DNA from: Oscillospiraceae bacterium
GTDB lineage: Bacteria > Bacillota > Clostridia > Oscillospirales > Oscillospiraceae
Length of the DNA: 64,000 nt
Direction of reading: 5' to 3'
Assembly (NCBI GenBank): GCA_017406005.1
Contig: JAFQZI010000053.1
Span: 1 to 64,000, forward strand
Shown: positions 8,571 to 16,111 of the stretch, piece after piece
Layout: every line of letters begins with the position of its first letter
How positions within the stretch are numbered: the stretch's first letter is position 1
Program-made: the position numbers and the translations under genes
The notes under the pieces: generated by a model
Database searches by the model: none
What the model was told of the DNA's origin: nothing
The model's input: the letters and a program-made list of their open reading frames with translations, nothing else

Positions 8571-8599
8571 TTGACTTTTTTAAGGGATTCCTGTATATT
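8571..8599 (+). promoter_or_regulatory. Promoter of rplJ-rplL
   Basis: TTGACT (8571-8576) and TATATT (8594-8599) with 17-bp spacing, immediately before the L10 leader. This is one of the best promoter matches in the window. Confidence 0.8.
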
Positions 8600-8603
8600 A
8601 ACT

Positions 8604-8718
8604 GAGCGCTCCGAAGACAGCCGGTTCCCGTGAGGGGTAAATCCAGCCGAGGACATCAACAGTTTAAATTGATTGTTTTTGTGCCTTTGCGTCTTTACGG
8701 ATGCAGAGGCTTTCTTTA
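8604..8718 (+). promoter_or_regulatory. Ribosomal protein L10 leader
   Basis: The transcript start region has the features of the Firmicutes L10 leader: TCCGAAGACAGCCGGTTCCCG, then AAATCCAGCCGAGGAC, which mimic the L10(L12)4 binding site of 23S rRNA. It is followed by an attenuator-like hairpin (8683-8710, GCCTTTGCGTC with GATGCAGAGGC) and a T-rich stretch. Excess L10-L12 should bind and repress rplJ-rplL. A covariance search against the Rfam L10_leader model would confirm it. Confidence 0.9.
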
Positions 8719-8755
8719 TGAGCGTTATCAAACGTTATGGAGGTGAAAACACAAA

Positions 8756-9286
8756 ATGCCAAATGCAAAGGTTCTCAGCGAAAAACAGGCAGTTGTCGAC
8801 GCACTGGTAGAACGCATTAAGGGTTCCTCCGCAGGTGTCCTGGTAGACTACAAGGGAATCACTGTCGCGGAAGACACAGCACTGCGTACGGAAATGCGCA
8901 AGGACGGCGTTCATTACACGGTCGTGAAGAACACGCTTGTTAAGAGAGCACTGGACAAGCTGGAACTGGGCGGACTGGATCACGTTCTGAACGGGACAAC
9001 TTCTCTGGCAACAGCAGAGGAAGATCCTATTGCTCCTTTCCGCATCCTGAACGACTACAGCAAGAAGCTTGGTGACCGCTTCAATATCAAGGCTGCCTAC
9101 ATGGAAGGCAAGATTCTTGATGAGAATGAGATTACAGAGCTGGCAGCACTGCCTTCAAAGGGCGCGCTGTACTCCAAGGTTCTCGGAACGATGATCGCAC
9201 CGATTACCGGCCTGGCGGTATGCCTTGGCCAGATCCTCGAGCAGAAGGGCGGCTCCATTGGCGGAGACGCAGCAGAGGAAGCTTAA
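8756..9286 (+). CDS. rplJ: Ribosomal protein uL10
   Basis: A 176-residue stalk base protein of the large subunit. It binds 23S rRNA and carries the L7/L12 dimers on its C-terminal helix. The start [17 protein letters not shown] is typical, as are [28 protein letters not shown] and NGTTSLA. A GGAGGTGAAAA ribosome site precedes the ATG, downstream of the L10 leader. rplK-rplA are not upstream (tdk is) and rpoB is not downstream, so this two-gene unit is separated from its usual neighbours. Confidence 0.98.
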   Translation: MPNAKVLSEKQAVVDALVERIKGSSAGVLVDYKGITVAEDTALRTEMRKDGVHYTVVKNTLVKRALDKLELGGLDHVLNGTTSLATAEEDPIAPFRILNDYSKKLGDRFNIKAAYMEGKILDENEITELAALPSKGALYSKVLGTMIAPITGLAVCLGQILEQKGGSIGGDAAEEA

Positions 9287-9353
9287 AGCAGAAGCTAAAG
9301 AAATCTGCAAAACACATTTTTATTATTTAAAATTTATTTGGAGGAAAAATCAC

Positions 9354-9725
9354 ATGAGCGAAAAAATCGCAGCAATGATCGAAGAGATCAAGGCTTTGTC
9401 CGTTCTTGAGCTTTCTGAGCTCGTACATGCCCTGGAAGACACCTTCGGTGTTTCCGCAGCAGCAGTTGCAGCTGGCCCCGCAGTGGCAGCAGCAGGCCCC
9501 GCAGTAGAAGAGAAGACCGAGTTCGACGTCATCCTCTGCGAGTTTGGCGCTGAGAAGATCAAAGTCATCAAGGAAGTCCGTGCAATCACCGGCCTCGGCC
9601 TTGCAGAAGCTAAGGCTCTCGTCGAGACCAAGGACGCCAAGATCAAGGAAGGCGTTTCCAAGGAAGATGCAGAGGCTCTCAAGGCTCAGCTCGAAGCTGT
9701 CGGCGCAAAAGTCGAAATCAAGTAA
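9354..9725 (+). CDS. rplL: Ribosomal protein bL12 (L7/L12)
   Basis: A 123-residue acidic stalk protein. The N-terminal dimer domain ([27 protein letters not shown]) is joined by an Ala/Gly hinge (residues about 38-52) to the factor-binding domain with [23 protein letters not shown] 9354 is used because GGAGG lies 9 nt before it; earlier in-frame starts fall inside rplJ. The stop is followed by a strong terminator. It is co-transcribed with rplJ. Confidence 0.98.
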   Translation: MSEKIAAMIEEIKALSVLELSELVHALEDTFGVSAAAVAAGPAVAAAGPAVEEKTEFDVILCEFGAEKIKVIKEVRAITGLGLAEAKALVETKDAKIKEGVSKEDAEALKAQLEAVGAKVEIK

Positions 9726-9744
9726 GAGATCTTTTACGAAACAG

Positions 9745-9784
9745 AAAGAACTGTCTCCGGAAAAAGGAGGCAGTTCTTTTTTTC
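9745..9784 (+). terminator. Terminator of rplJ-rplL
   Basis: AAAGAACTG-TCTCC pairs with GGAGG-CAGTTCTTT and is followed by a run of T (TTTTTTT), 20 nt after the rplL stop. It is a textbook intrinsic terminator. Confidence 0.92.
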
Positions 9785-9863
9785 GGATGACTGTTCATTC
9801 ACCTCGTGATTAGTGCGAAGCAAGCGAAGCAAGGATCGTCGCACGCTTCCCGCGCGTCGTATT

Positions 9864-9911
9864 GCTCGCGAAGACAACATTGTACTTTGATTTTGGTACT
9901 CTGTCGCGAGC
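9864..9911. repeat. 48-bp dispersed repeat, copy B
   Basis: Same unit as 1202-1249, identical in length and at 42 of 48 positions, with perfect GCTCGCGA / TCGCGAGC ends. It lies between the rplL terminator and the end of the cyclase gene. The preceding 60 bp (9815-9860) are rich in GCGAAGC and CGCGCG motifs but hold no gene. Confidence 0.8.
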
Positions 9912-9950
9912 TAAGTATATTAGGAAAGGCAGAACTGAATAGTTTTTCGA

Positions 9951-11762
9951 TTATTTAAGGGAAACCAGACGCAGGACTTCAAATCCGTCAGCCTTACCTT
10001 TAAGTTTGATGCTGCTGCCAAGGGATTCGACAATTCCGCGAGCACCAAGTTGATCAGCAACAGATCGGGAAATATAAATTTCTCCACCGGGGGCGTTTGC
10101 CTCTAACCGGGCAGCGGTGTTGACCGTGTCTCCGATTGCTGTATAATCCATACGCTTCGGGGCACCGATGTTGCCGATGACGGCAGGACCCCAGTTAACA
10201 CCAACACCAAAAGAAACAGTACGGCCAAAACGGGAAAGGAGTTCTTCATTGAGGGCTTTAGAGCCATCTACCATATCCATGGCAGCATGACAGGCACTGT
10301 AAACAGGGTCTTCCTGGGGAACAGGCGCATTCCAGATTGCCATAGCACAGTCGCCGACGAACTTGTCCAGAGTACCGTTGTTGCTGACAATACATTCTGT
10401 GGCAAGCGTAAGATAACGGTTTAGGATTTCTACAACCGTCTGGGCTTCGAGCACCTCGCTCATGGAGGTGAAGCCGCGAATGTCGACAAAGAGGACAGCG
10501 ATCTCACGGACTTCTCCACCGAGTTCCAGAGAAGATATGCCCTGTTTAAGAAGTGCGTTTTTCACAGAGGGATCAATATAGCGACCAAATGTTTCCTCTA
10601 TAAGGCGCTTTTCACTGCCGGTGCGGATGTAATTCCAGATTACGGAGGACAGGAAGAGAATCGATAAAGAGAGAGGAACCCACAGGACATGCAGAATCCA
10701 GCCCTGAAGATAACAGAATTTACAGAGACCGAGCCAAGCAATCAATAATCCGAGCCAGAGAAGCAGGGACGGGACAGCGTGCCTTTTCCAGAAGAAAAGA
10801 GCTGAACAAAAAAGAAGGACAAATAGGAAAATCAGCTGCGGAACAGGCTTTACTTCGCGAGGGAAGAATCCGTTCCGGAAGGCTTCAATGGAATTGGCGT
10901 GAATATCAATGCCATACATAAGTCTGGCGTGATCAAGGGAAGTAGGATAAGCATCCTGCATACCGACATCATAGGGCCCAATAAGGACAATTTTATTGCG
11001 GTAAAAATCAGGAGGAATGTTGCCGTTGAGAAGATCAGCAAAATTGAAGCCGTCACTGTACCCGCCGGGGTCGGCAGAGAAATGGAGATAGAACAAGCCA
11101 CGAGAGGAAACATCAGGAAAAGCAGATGGTTCGATGTTGTTTGCTTTACACCAAAGTTCATAGATAACGCGGGCAAAAGAATAAACACGGCCACGGGAAT
11201 CGTCTTCCGCATAGAGCATAGCGTGGCGGATAATTCCGTCCGGGTCTTCCATGCAGTTGATAATGCCGGCGCCTGTAACCTGTGCCAAAGCAGGAAAGGG
11301 GTCTTCCCAGCCAAGGACTACGCGTTCAGCGACATGGAAGTTGCCATTATCGTCTTCTATATAGTCATTCCCCACAACAGCAACAGAAGCAACAACTACA
11401 TTCCCAGCATGGGCAACAGCATCCACAAGCAACTGATCAGACTCAGGGTCAACACTCTCTCCGGTATAAAGAATGTCGAGCCCGATCACAGCGGGACGAT
11501 TATCAGGATCAGCATTTAAAAGATCAAGCGCCTCCGCCATACTTTTTCGAGACCAGACGGGAATAGATAAGTCATCGAGGCCAATCACAATAATGTCAGA
11601 ACTTCCCTGCCCACTTTTTTGATAGAGCATATCGGAGACTGCGTTGTCAGCAAAGTTAAGCCGCTGGAAGGCTTTGTTATAGGTTTTGTCTGTCCAGCTA
11701 AAAGAGGACAGGGCTGTCAGCACGATCGCAACAATGAGGGCAAACAGCAAACGGTGCTTCAT
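9951..11762 (-). CDS. CHASE2-domain adenylate cyclase
   Basis: A 603-residue membrane receptor cyclase. One N-terminal membrane segment is followed by an extracellular CHASE2 domain (about residues 30-290: DIIVIGLDDLSIPVWSR, PAVIGLDILYTG, KIVLIGPYDVGMQDAYPTS), then three membrane helices (about 295-375) and a class III cyclase domain from about residue 416. Both metal-binding aspartates (FVDIRGFT, KFVGDCAMAIW) are present, as are the transition-state Asn and Arg (NTAARLE). The Lys of DKFVGD and the Asp-Tyr-Thr segment before AIGDTVN favour ATP over GTP, so the product is probably cAMP. ATG 11762 is chosen because GGGAGG lies 9 nt upstream and it makes a TGATG overlap with the previous stop. 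It is the last gene of the cluster. Confidence 0.93.
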   Translation of the reverse strand: MKHRLLFALIVAIVLTALSSFSWTDKTYNKAFQRLNFADNAVSDMLYQKSGQGSSDIIVIGLDDLSIPVWSRKSMAEALDLLNADPDNRPAVIGLDILYTGESVDPESDQLLVDAVAHAGNVVVASVAVVGNDYIEDDNGNFHVAERVVLGWEDPFPALAQVTGAGIINCMEDPDGIIRHAMLYAEDDSRGRVYSFARVIYELWCKANNIEPSAFPDVSSRGLFYLHFSADPGGYSDGFNFADLLNGNIPPDFYRNKIVLIGPYDVGMQDAYPTSLDHARLMYGIDIHANSIEAFRNGFFPREVKPVPQLIFLFVLLFCSALFFWKRHAVPSLLLWLGLLIAWLGLCKFCYLQGWILHVLWVPLSLSILFLSSVIWNYIRTGSEKRLIEETFGRYIDPSVKNALLKQGISSLELGGEVREIAVLFVDIRGFTSMSEVLEAQTVVEILNRYLTLATECIVSNNGTLDKFVGDCAMAIWNAPVPQEDPVYSACHAAMDMVDGSKALNEELLSRFGRTVSFGVGVNWGPAVIGNIGAPKRMDYTAIGDTVNTAARLEANAPGGEIYISRSVADQLGARGIVESLGSSIKLKGKADGFEVLRLVSLK

Positions 11763-13210
11763 CAGACAACCTCCCATGCTTTGCTTTCGACAAACAAGGC
11801 CAGCAGATTGCCGTCAATACTGCCCTCCTGAACCATGCTCTGCAGAACAGAGAGAGCCTTGTCCACAGGCATGGCTTTTTTATAAGGACGGTCGCGTGCG
11901 GTGAGGGCTTCAAAGATATCGAGAATCGTCAGAAGCCGGGTTTCAGCAGGAATTTCTGCGTCAGCAAGGTGTTTCGGATATCCTTTCCCGTTCAGGAATT
12001 CATGGTGTGAAGAAGCCCAAACAGGAACCTGAGAATAAGCTTCCGGAAAAGAGACATTTTTTAAAATGCGTTCGGTAATTTCCACATGGCTTTGAATTGT
12101 TTTTCGTTCTGAGTCGGTCAGGGTACCTTTGCGGATCGAAAGACAAGTTTGCTCCTGATCTGTGAGCCAGGGATTTTCTTTTCCGGTTTCATCTATATAA
12201 GTGTGTTTTGAGAGACGGCTGACTTCATCAAGATCCGCGTCGGGAAGAAAGCCTGCGCGGTTGACGCGCTCCATGAAAGCAAGTGCCGTTTCACGCTCTT
12301 CCGTTTGGCGGGAGAAGTCCTCAGAAGAGATCTGGCCTTCCAAGAGGGCAATACGATCCAAAAGACCGATGATCCTGAATCTCTCCTTTATAACGGAAAG
12401 AGAAGAAGACAGACGACTTTCCTTATCCATGATTTCCAAAGGGACGGCGAGCTTTCCTACGTCATGCAGGCGAATGCTCATTAAAAATGCCCGTCTTTTT
12501 TCCGCAGAAAAAGCCCAGGGGTTTCCGGTCTGCTCCAAATAATCCAAAAAATGCCCGGCGAGCCCGGCCATGTTCTGCGTGTGATTAGCGGTATATGGCG
12601 ACCGTTCATCAATTGCCTTGGAGAGAGCATTCACCAGAGAATCAAGAAGAGCAGTAACCTGTTCAGCGTACTGCATGTTGGTAATGCTGATGGCTGCCTG
12701 TGAAGCGAGAGCAGAAACAAGCATCTCCAAATCGGGGTGGAAGGAAATAATCTGACCAGAGTCGTCCAAAGCATTGATCAGCTGCATTACCCCAATGACC
12801 CTGCCTCTGTCATTTGTCATAGGAATGACCAGCATGCTTACTGTATGGTAACCTGTCATTGCATCATATTTCAAAGCACCCGTGAAATCAAAACGGAGAT
12901 CCGTATGTACATCCGTAATGTTCAGGGATTCCTTATGGATCGTAGCCCAGGAGCAGACATATTTTTCTTCCATAGGAACAGGGGGAAGAGTAATCGGATC
13001 TCCATGGCCGCCCTGACGAATCCCAAGAGACCGGGTGGACATACGGCAAAAGTGCAAACCGTCCAATTCTGAGAGGTAAAGCGTTCCAGCATCACAACAG
13101 GAAATATCCATTGCTGTATCAAGAATCCTGCTCAGGAGTGCTTCCCGATCCCTTTCGGCGGTGATAGCAAGGCAAATATCAAGAAATTTCTCTATATCAG
13201 CTTTTTTCAT
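11762..13210 (-). CDS. GAF domain plus HD-GYP-type phosphohydrolase
   Basis: A 482-residue cytoplasmic protein. Residues about 15-190 form a GAF sensor domain; the C-terminal part is an HD domain of HD-GYP type. The metal ligands are all visible in order: NHTQ, LHDVGK, SHVEIT, SSHHE and DIFEAL. The signature reads HHEFLNGKGYP, with Asn in place of the usual Asp. Between the HD pair and the next His there are about 110 residues, roughly 85 more than in a compact HD-GYP domain, with a predicted long helical pair (SVIKERFRIIGLLDRIALLEG). HD-GYP proteins hydrolyse cyclic di-GMP or other cyclic dinucleotides; the actual substrate here is unknown. The start ATG overlaps the upstream stop as ATGA. 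Confidence 0.85.
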   Translation of the reverse strand: MKKADIEKFLDICLAITAERDREALLSRILDTAMDISCCDAGTLYLSELDGLHFCRMSTRSLGIRQGGHGDPITLPPVPMEEKYVCSWATIHKESLNITDVHTDLRFDFTGALKYDAMTGYHTVSMLVIPMTNDRGRVIGVMQLINALDDSGQIISFHPDLEMLVSALASQAAISITNMQYAEQVTALLDSLVNALSKAIDERSPYTANHTQNMAGLAGHFLDYLEQTGNPWAFSAEKRRAFLMSIRLHDVGKLAVPLEIMDKESRLSSSLSVIKERFRIIGLLDRIALLEGQISSEDFSRQTEERETALAFMERVNRAGFLPDADLDEVSRLSKHTYIDETGKENPWLTDQEQTCLSIRKGTLTDSERKTIQSHVEITERILKNVSFPEAYSQVPVWASSHHEFLNGKGYPKHLADAEIPAETRLLTILDIFEALTARDRPYKKAMPVDKALSVLQSMVQEGSIDGNLLALFVESKAWEVV

Positions 13211-14007
13211 AGAACAATTTTCTCCATTTCGCGGGCAAAGGAACATTGCGGATGAATGGATAAAAGGGAGGGCAGGGCAGCATCCAACAAGGCGTCAGTA
13301 TGTGAAGGATCATGATGAAGGATACGAATCTGCTTTGCGCGGCAGGTTAAACCGAACTTTGCCGCATCAATCCAAGTGCTGTGACCAAATGATTTGCGGA
13401 ATTCCCATTCCTCCTGGCTATACTGGCCATCACACAGGAGAAGATCACAATCCTGTGCAAATCTTGCCAGAGAAGAAGACTGTTCGGGCGTCAGAGTGCA
13501 ATCCGTAGCCAAAACAATGCGTTTCCCTCCACCCGTCAAACGAATCAGGGATACTCCGTCCGGATGGATGCCGGAGATTGTTTCCACCAGGACGTCACCA
13601 AGCTGAAAAGTCTGCAGCAGGGGGTGGAAAGAAACTTTTGCAGGGAGAGCTTCCAGCTTTACAGGCCAGAACGGCGGAGAGAGGAGCCTATCGAGAAATT
13701 CTTTCCCGGTCAGCCCGGCTCGAGGCTGTGAGAAGACCATCATGTGTAATTCCCGCCGAAACAGATAAGGGCACATCGGAAGTCCAATCAGATGATCAAG
13801 ATGAGCGTGCGTAAGGATCAGAGGAAGCTCACTGACGGAGAGGGCTTCTTCCGGCAAATTCATAATTCCCGTTCCGGCATCGAGCACAAGGAGCTGTCCT
13901 GCGAGCTTTACAAAAATGCAGGTGGTGGCCCCGCCGTAACGAGAGAAGGCGGGGCCACTCACAGGGACAGAACCACGTGCACCTAGAATGGTAATAGCAT
14001 TGTCCAT
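13207..14007 (-). CDS. Metallo-beta-lactamase-fold hydrolase
   Basis: A 266-residue MBL-fold protein with the metal motif THAHLDH at residues 66-72, an Asp ligand in LATDCTLT and a terminal His in RILHHDPSH. The start (ITILGARGSVPVSGPAFSRYGG) and the spacing of motifs resemble the RNase Z / PhnP / class II cyclic-nucleotide phosphodiesterase branch rather than beta-lactamases. Since it sits between the FecR-domain gene and the GAF-HD gene and is translationally coupled to the latter, a role in cyclic-nucleotide turnover is plausible, but this is inference. It has no signal peptide, so it should act in the cytoplasm. Confidence 0.85.
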   Translation of the reverse strand: MDNAITILGARGSVPVSGPAFSRYGGATTCIFVKLAGQLLVLDAGTGIMNLPEEALSVSELPLILTHAHLDHLIGLPMCPYLFRRELHMMVFSQPRAGLTGKEFLDRLLSPPFWPVKLEALPAKVSFHPLLQTFQLGDVLVETISGIHPDGVSLIRLTGGGKRIVLATDCTLTPEQSSSLARFAQDCDLLLCDGQYSQEEWEFRKSFGHSTWIDAAKFGLTCRAKQIRILHHDPSHTDALLDAALPSLLSIHPQCSFAREMEKIVL

Positions 14008-14031
14008 GTCCTATATCCAGAGAAGAGAGTT

Positions 14032-15966
14032 TTAGCCACCGAGGAGAGCGTTAAGAGCACTGCTTACACTGTTTACATAGTTATTATAATCATTAACAGC
14101 GTTATTAACAGCAGAGGAGTAATCTGCAGCAGCGGAATCGTAAGCGTTATTTCCGTTCTGACCATTGTTTGAGGGAGCAGCGGATCCATTATCATTGGAA
14201 GGTGCAGTGCCTACAGTCTCATTCGCGTTGGTAGTTGGTGTTGTATTGGCATTATCGGAAGAAGTTGTTGAACCGGTATCGGAAGGAAGTTCAGTGATTT
14301 TAGCCCTTTCAGCATCCGTGAGACCGTCGGTGGGATTTGCTCCGGTAGGATCAACATTCTGACTGGTGGATGGAACAGCTGTCGTTCCACCGTCATTCGT
14401 GGTACCGGGGGTCTGGCTGTTATCAGGAGTCCCGTTGTTGAGCCCATCAAAGTAAGAGCCGTCATTGATAGAATTAATCAGATCCTGTATTTCATTTATC
14501 TGATCGGTATAGTCTCCGGGAGTGCCGTCAGGAGTTTCGCTGGAAGTGGTGCCCGGAGTAGTACCCGGAGTGGTATCTGGAGTAGTACCCGGAGTAGTAT
14601 CTGGAGTAGTACCCGGAGTAGTATCTGGAGTAGTACCCGGAGTAGTATCTGGAGTAGTACCCGGAGTAGTATCTGGAGTAGTGCTCGGAGTGGTGCCCGG
14701 AGTAGTACCCGGAGTGGTGCCGGGCGTACCAGATACAGAGGTGTCAGGAGTGGTTGCGGGGTAGGTTCCGGTAACCGAAGAGGAATAAGTGATTTCTTCA
14801 GCGACGGAAGAGGAGACACTTTCCGGAGAAGCGACAATAAAGGACGTATAAGAGGCATTGGTGTCGCCTCCAGCGATAAACCAGACATCCTCGACAGCGC
14901 TGCCCTGGGAAGAGACATAATTGATAACGACATTGGAGGTGAGGGCAGGATCGGAGGAGGCGATTGAGGCGGAAGAGGGAACGCCGTTTGGATAAAGATC
15001 AAAGTATTCAAACGGCTGGGAGGGAGATGTGTCGGGAGTTTCAGTGCCGAAACCACGCACCACACAATGGAAAGCGCCGCCAGAAATTCTGCTGACCGAA
15101 ACGGGAGCAGTACCCCTCCAGGCCGGGAAGCCTTTCCTTGCACCGCCGTCAGAACTGCCATCGGGATTCAGAGTAAGTTCGGAATATTCACCAAAACCTG
15201 AAGCGGGAAAATACCTGCCAGCAAAGAGAGAATAGTCCCCGGATAGAAGGGTGTGGTAAACAGCGGCGTCGAAGACTTTCGCCTGGAATCCATCACCGTT
15301 CTGGGCTTCGCATTCATCCAGAATCTCTCGGTTGGAAATCAGTTCTGCGAGAAGAAGGCCTGGATAGTCGTCTGGTGTTACAGGGAAAGAGGAAAACTGC
15401 GTAGCACCACCGGAGGAACTGATGACGATCCTCTGGCCACGAGAAAGAGGAAGTTCCCCGCCGGAAAGAAGAGAAACAACCGCATTACCACTTGTCAGGG
15501 TAACTGCACTTTCCGTATCGCTGATCGTTTCCACGTAACCGGAAGTCCCACGGATCCCCAAAATCATAGTGGAAGTACGGATGCTGTAACTTTCATCCGC
15601 GTCGAGAGGCTTGGAAACACTAAAAAACATGGCACCATGACGAAGATTCAATTCGAGGTTTTTTCCTGCACTGAGCAGGGCTGCTGTGCTGAAAGAATCA
15701 AGCGTAACGGCTTTGTAATCGTCGAGCATGAGGCCGGCACGGCTTCGGTCTTCAGTTGAAAGAACATTGCCGCTGGCAAGACGCATGCCTTCCTGAATTG
15801 GAAGAGTTTTCTCAGATTCATCCATGAGTGAGACTTTTCCGTCGGCGCGCATGAGGCGCATGGTGGATGCTTCCGCAGAGGTAATACTCTGAACATCCGC
15901 AGAGGCAAAACTGCTGAAGCTGAAAACGATTGCAAGGATCAACAAGAATGCGACAGACTTTTTCAT
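14032..15966 (-). CDS. Secreted FecR-domain protein with Thr/Pro repeat tail
   Basis: A 644-residue exported protein with a signal peptide at residues 1-23 (FSFSSFASA then DV). Residues about 30-190 form a FecR domain: MRLASGNVLSTEDRSRAGL, LRHGAMFFSV and STMILGIRGTSGYVE are its typical beta-strand motifs. There is no N-terminal anti-sigma region, so it is not a classic sigma regulator. After a middle domain comes a low-complexity stretch (about 413-472) of TPGT/TPDT tetrapeptides, then an Asn/Thr/Ser-rich tail with no membrane anchor or sorting motif. The AGGAGGTAA ribosome site is very strong. Position between two CHASE2 receptors suggests it is an extracellular partner or ligand-presenting protein for them (inference). 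Confidence 0.85.
   Translation of the reverse strand: MKKSVAFLLILAIVFSFSSFASADVQSITSAEASTMRLMRADGKVSLMDESEKTLPIQEGMRLASGNVLSTEDRSRAGLMLDDYKAVTLDSFSTAALLSAGKNLELNLRHGAMFFSVSKPLDADESYSIRTSTMILGIRGTSGYVETISDTESAVTLTSGNAVVSLLSGGELPLSRGQRIVISSSGGATQFSSFPVTPDDYPGLLLAELISNREILDECEAQNGDGFQAKVFDAAVYHTLLSGDYSLFAGRYFPASGFGEYSELTLNPDGSSDGGARKGFPAWRGTAPVSVSRISGGAFHCVVRGFGTETPDTSPSQPFEYFDLYPNGVPSSASIASSDPALTSNVVINYVSSQGSAVEDVWFIAGGDTNASYTSFIVASPESVSSSVAEEITYSSSVTGTYPATTPDTSVSGTPGTTPGTTPGTTPSTTPDTTPGTTPDTTPGTTPDTTPGTTPDTTPGTTPDTTPGTTPGTTSSETPDGTPGDYTDQINEIQDLINSINDGSYFDGLNNGTPDNSQTPGTTNDGGTTAVPSTSQNVDPTGANPTDGLTDAERAKITELPSDTGSTTSSDNANTTPTTNANETVGTAPSNDNGSAAPSNNGQNGNNAYDSAAADYSSAVNNAVNDYNNYVNSVSSALNALLGG
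14551..14729 (-). repeat. In-frame 12/24-bp tandem repeat coding TPGT-TPDT
   Basis: About fifteen 12-bp units, mostly alternating as 24-bp pairs (GGAGTAGTACCC then GGAGTAGTATCT on the plus strand). They code a Thr/Pro linker in the FecR-domain protein. The middle units are nearly identical, which predicts length variation between strains. Confidence 0.9.
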
Positions 15967-16034
15967 TTTAGTTACCTCCTAAACAATAATTTGTTTGTCT
16001 GTTTTGTTTTTACGCTTCTTTTCTTTCCGAGAGC

Positions 16035-16068
16035 AGTATAACACAGGAACTATCACAGAACTGTCACA
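16035..16068 (-). promoter_or_regulatory. Putative fecR-gene promoter with tandem 11-bp operator
   Basis: On the minus strand an extended -10 (TGTTATACT, core 16040-16035) is preceded by two directly abutting 11-bp repeats, TGTGACAGTTC and TGTGATAGTTC (16068-16047), which differ at one base. No good -35 is seen, so the repeats probably bind an activator on one face of the helix. Confidence 0.55.
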
Positions 16069-16111
16069 CTAAAGCAGGATCGTCAGAAGTATTCCTGCCA
16101 GATAAATAGAT

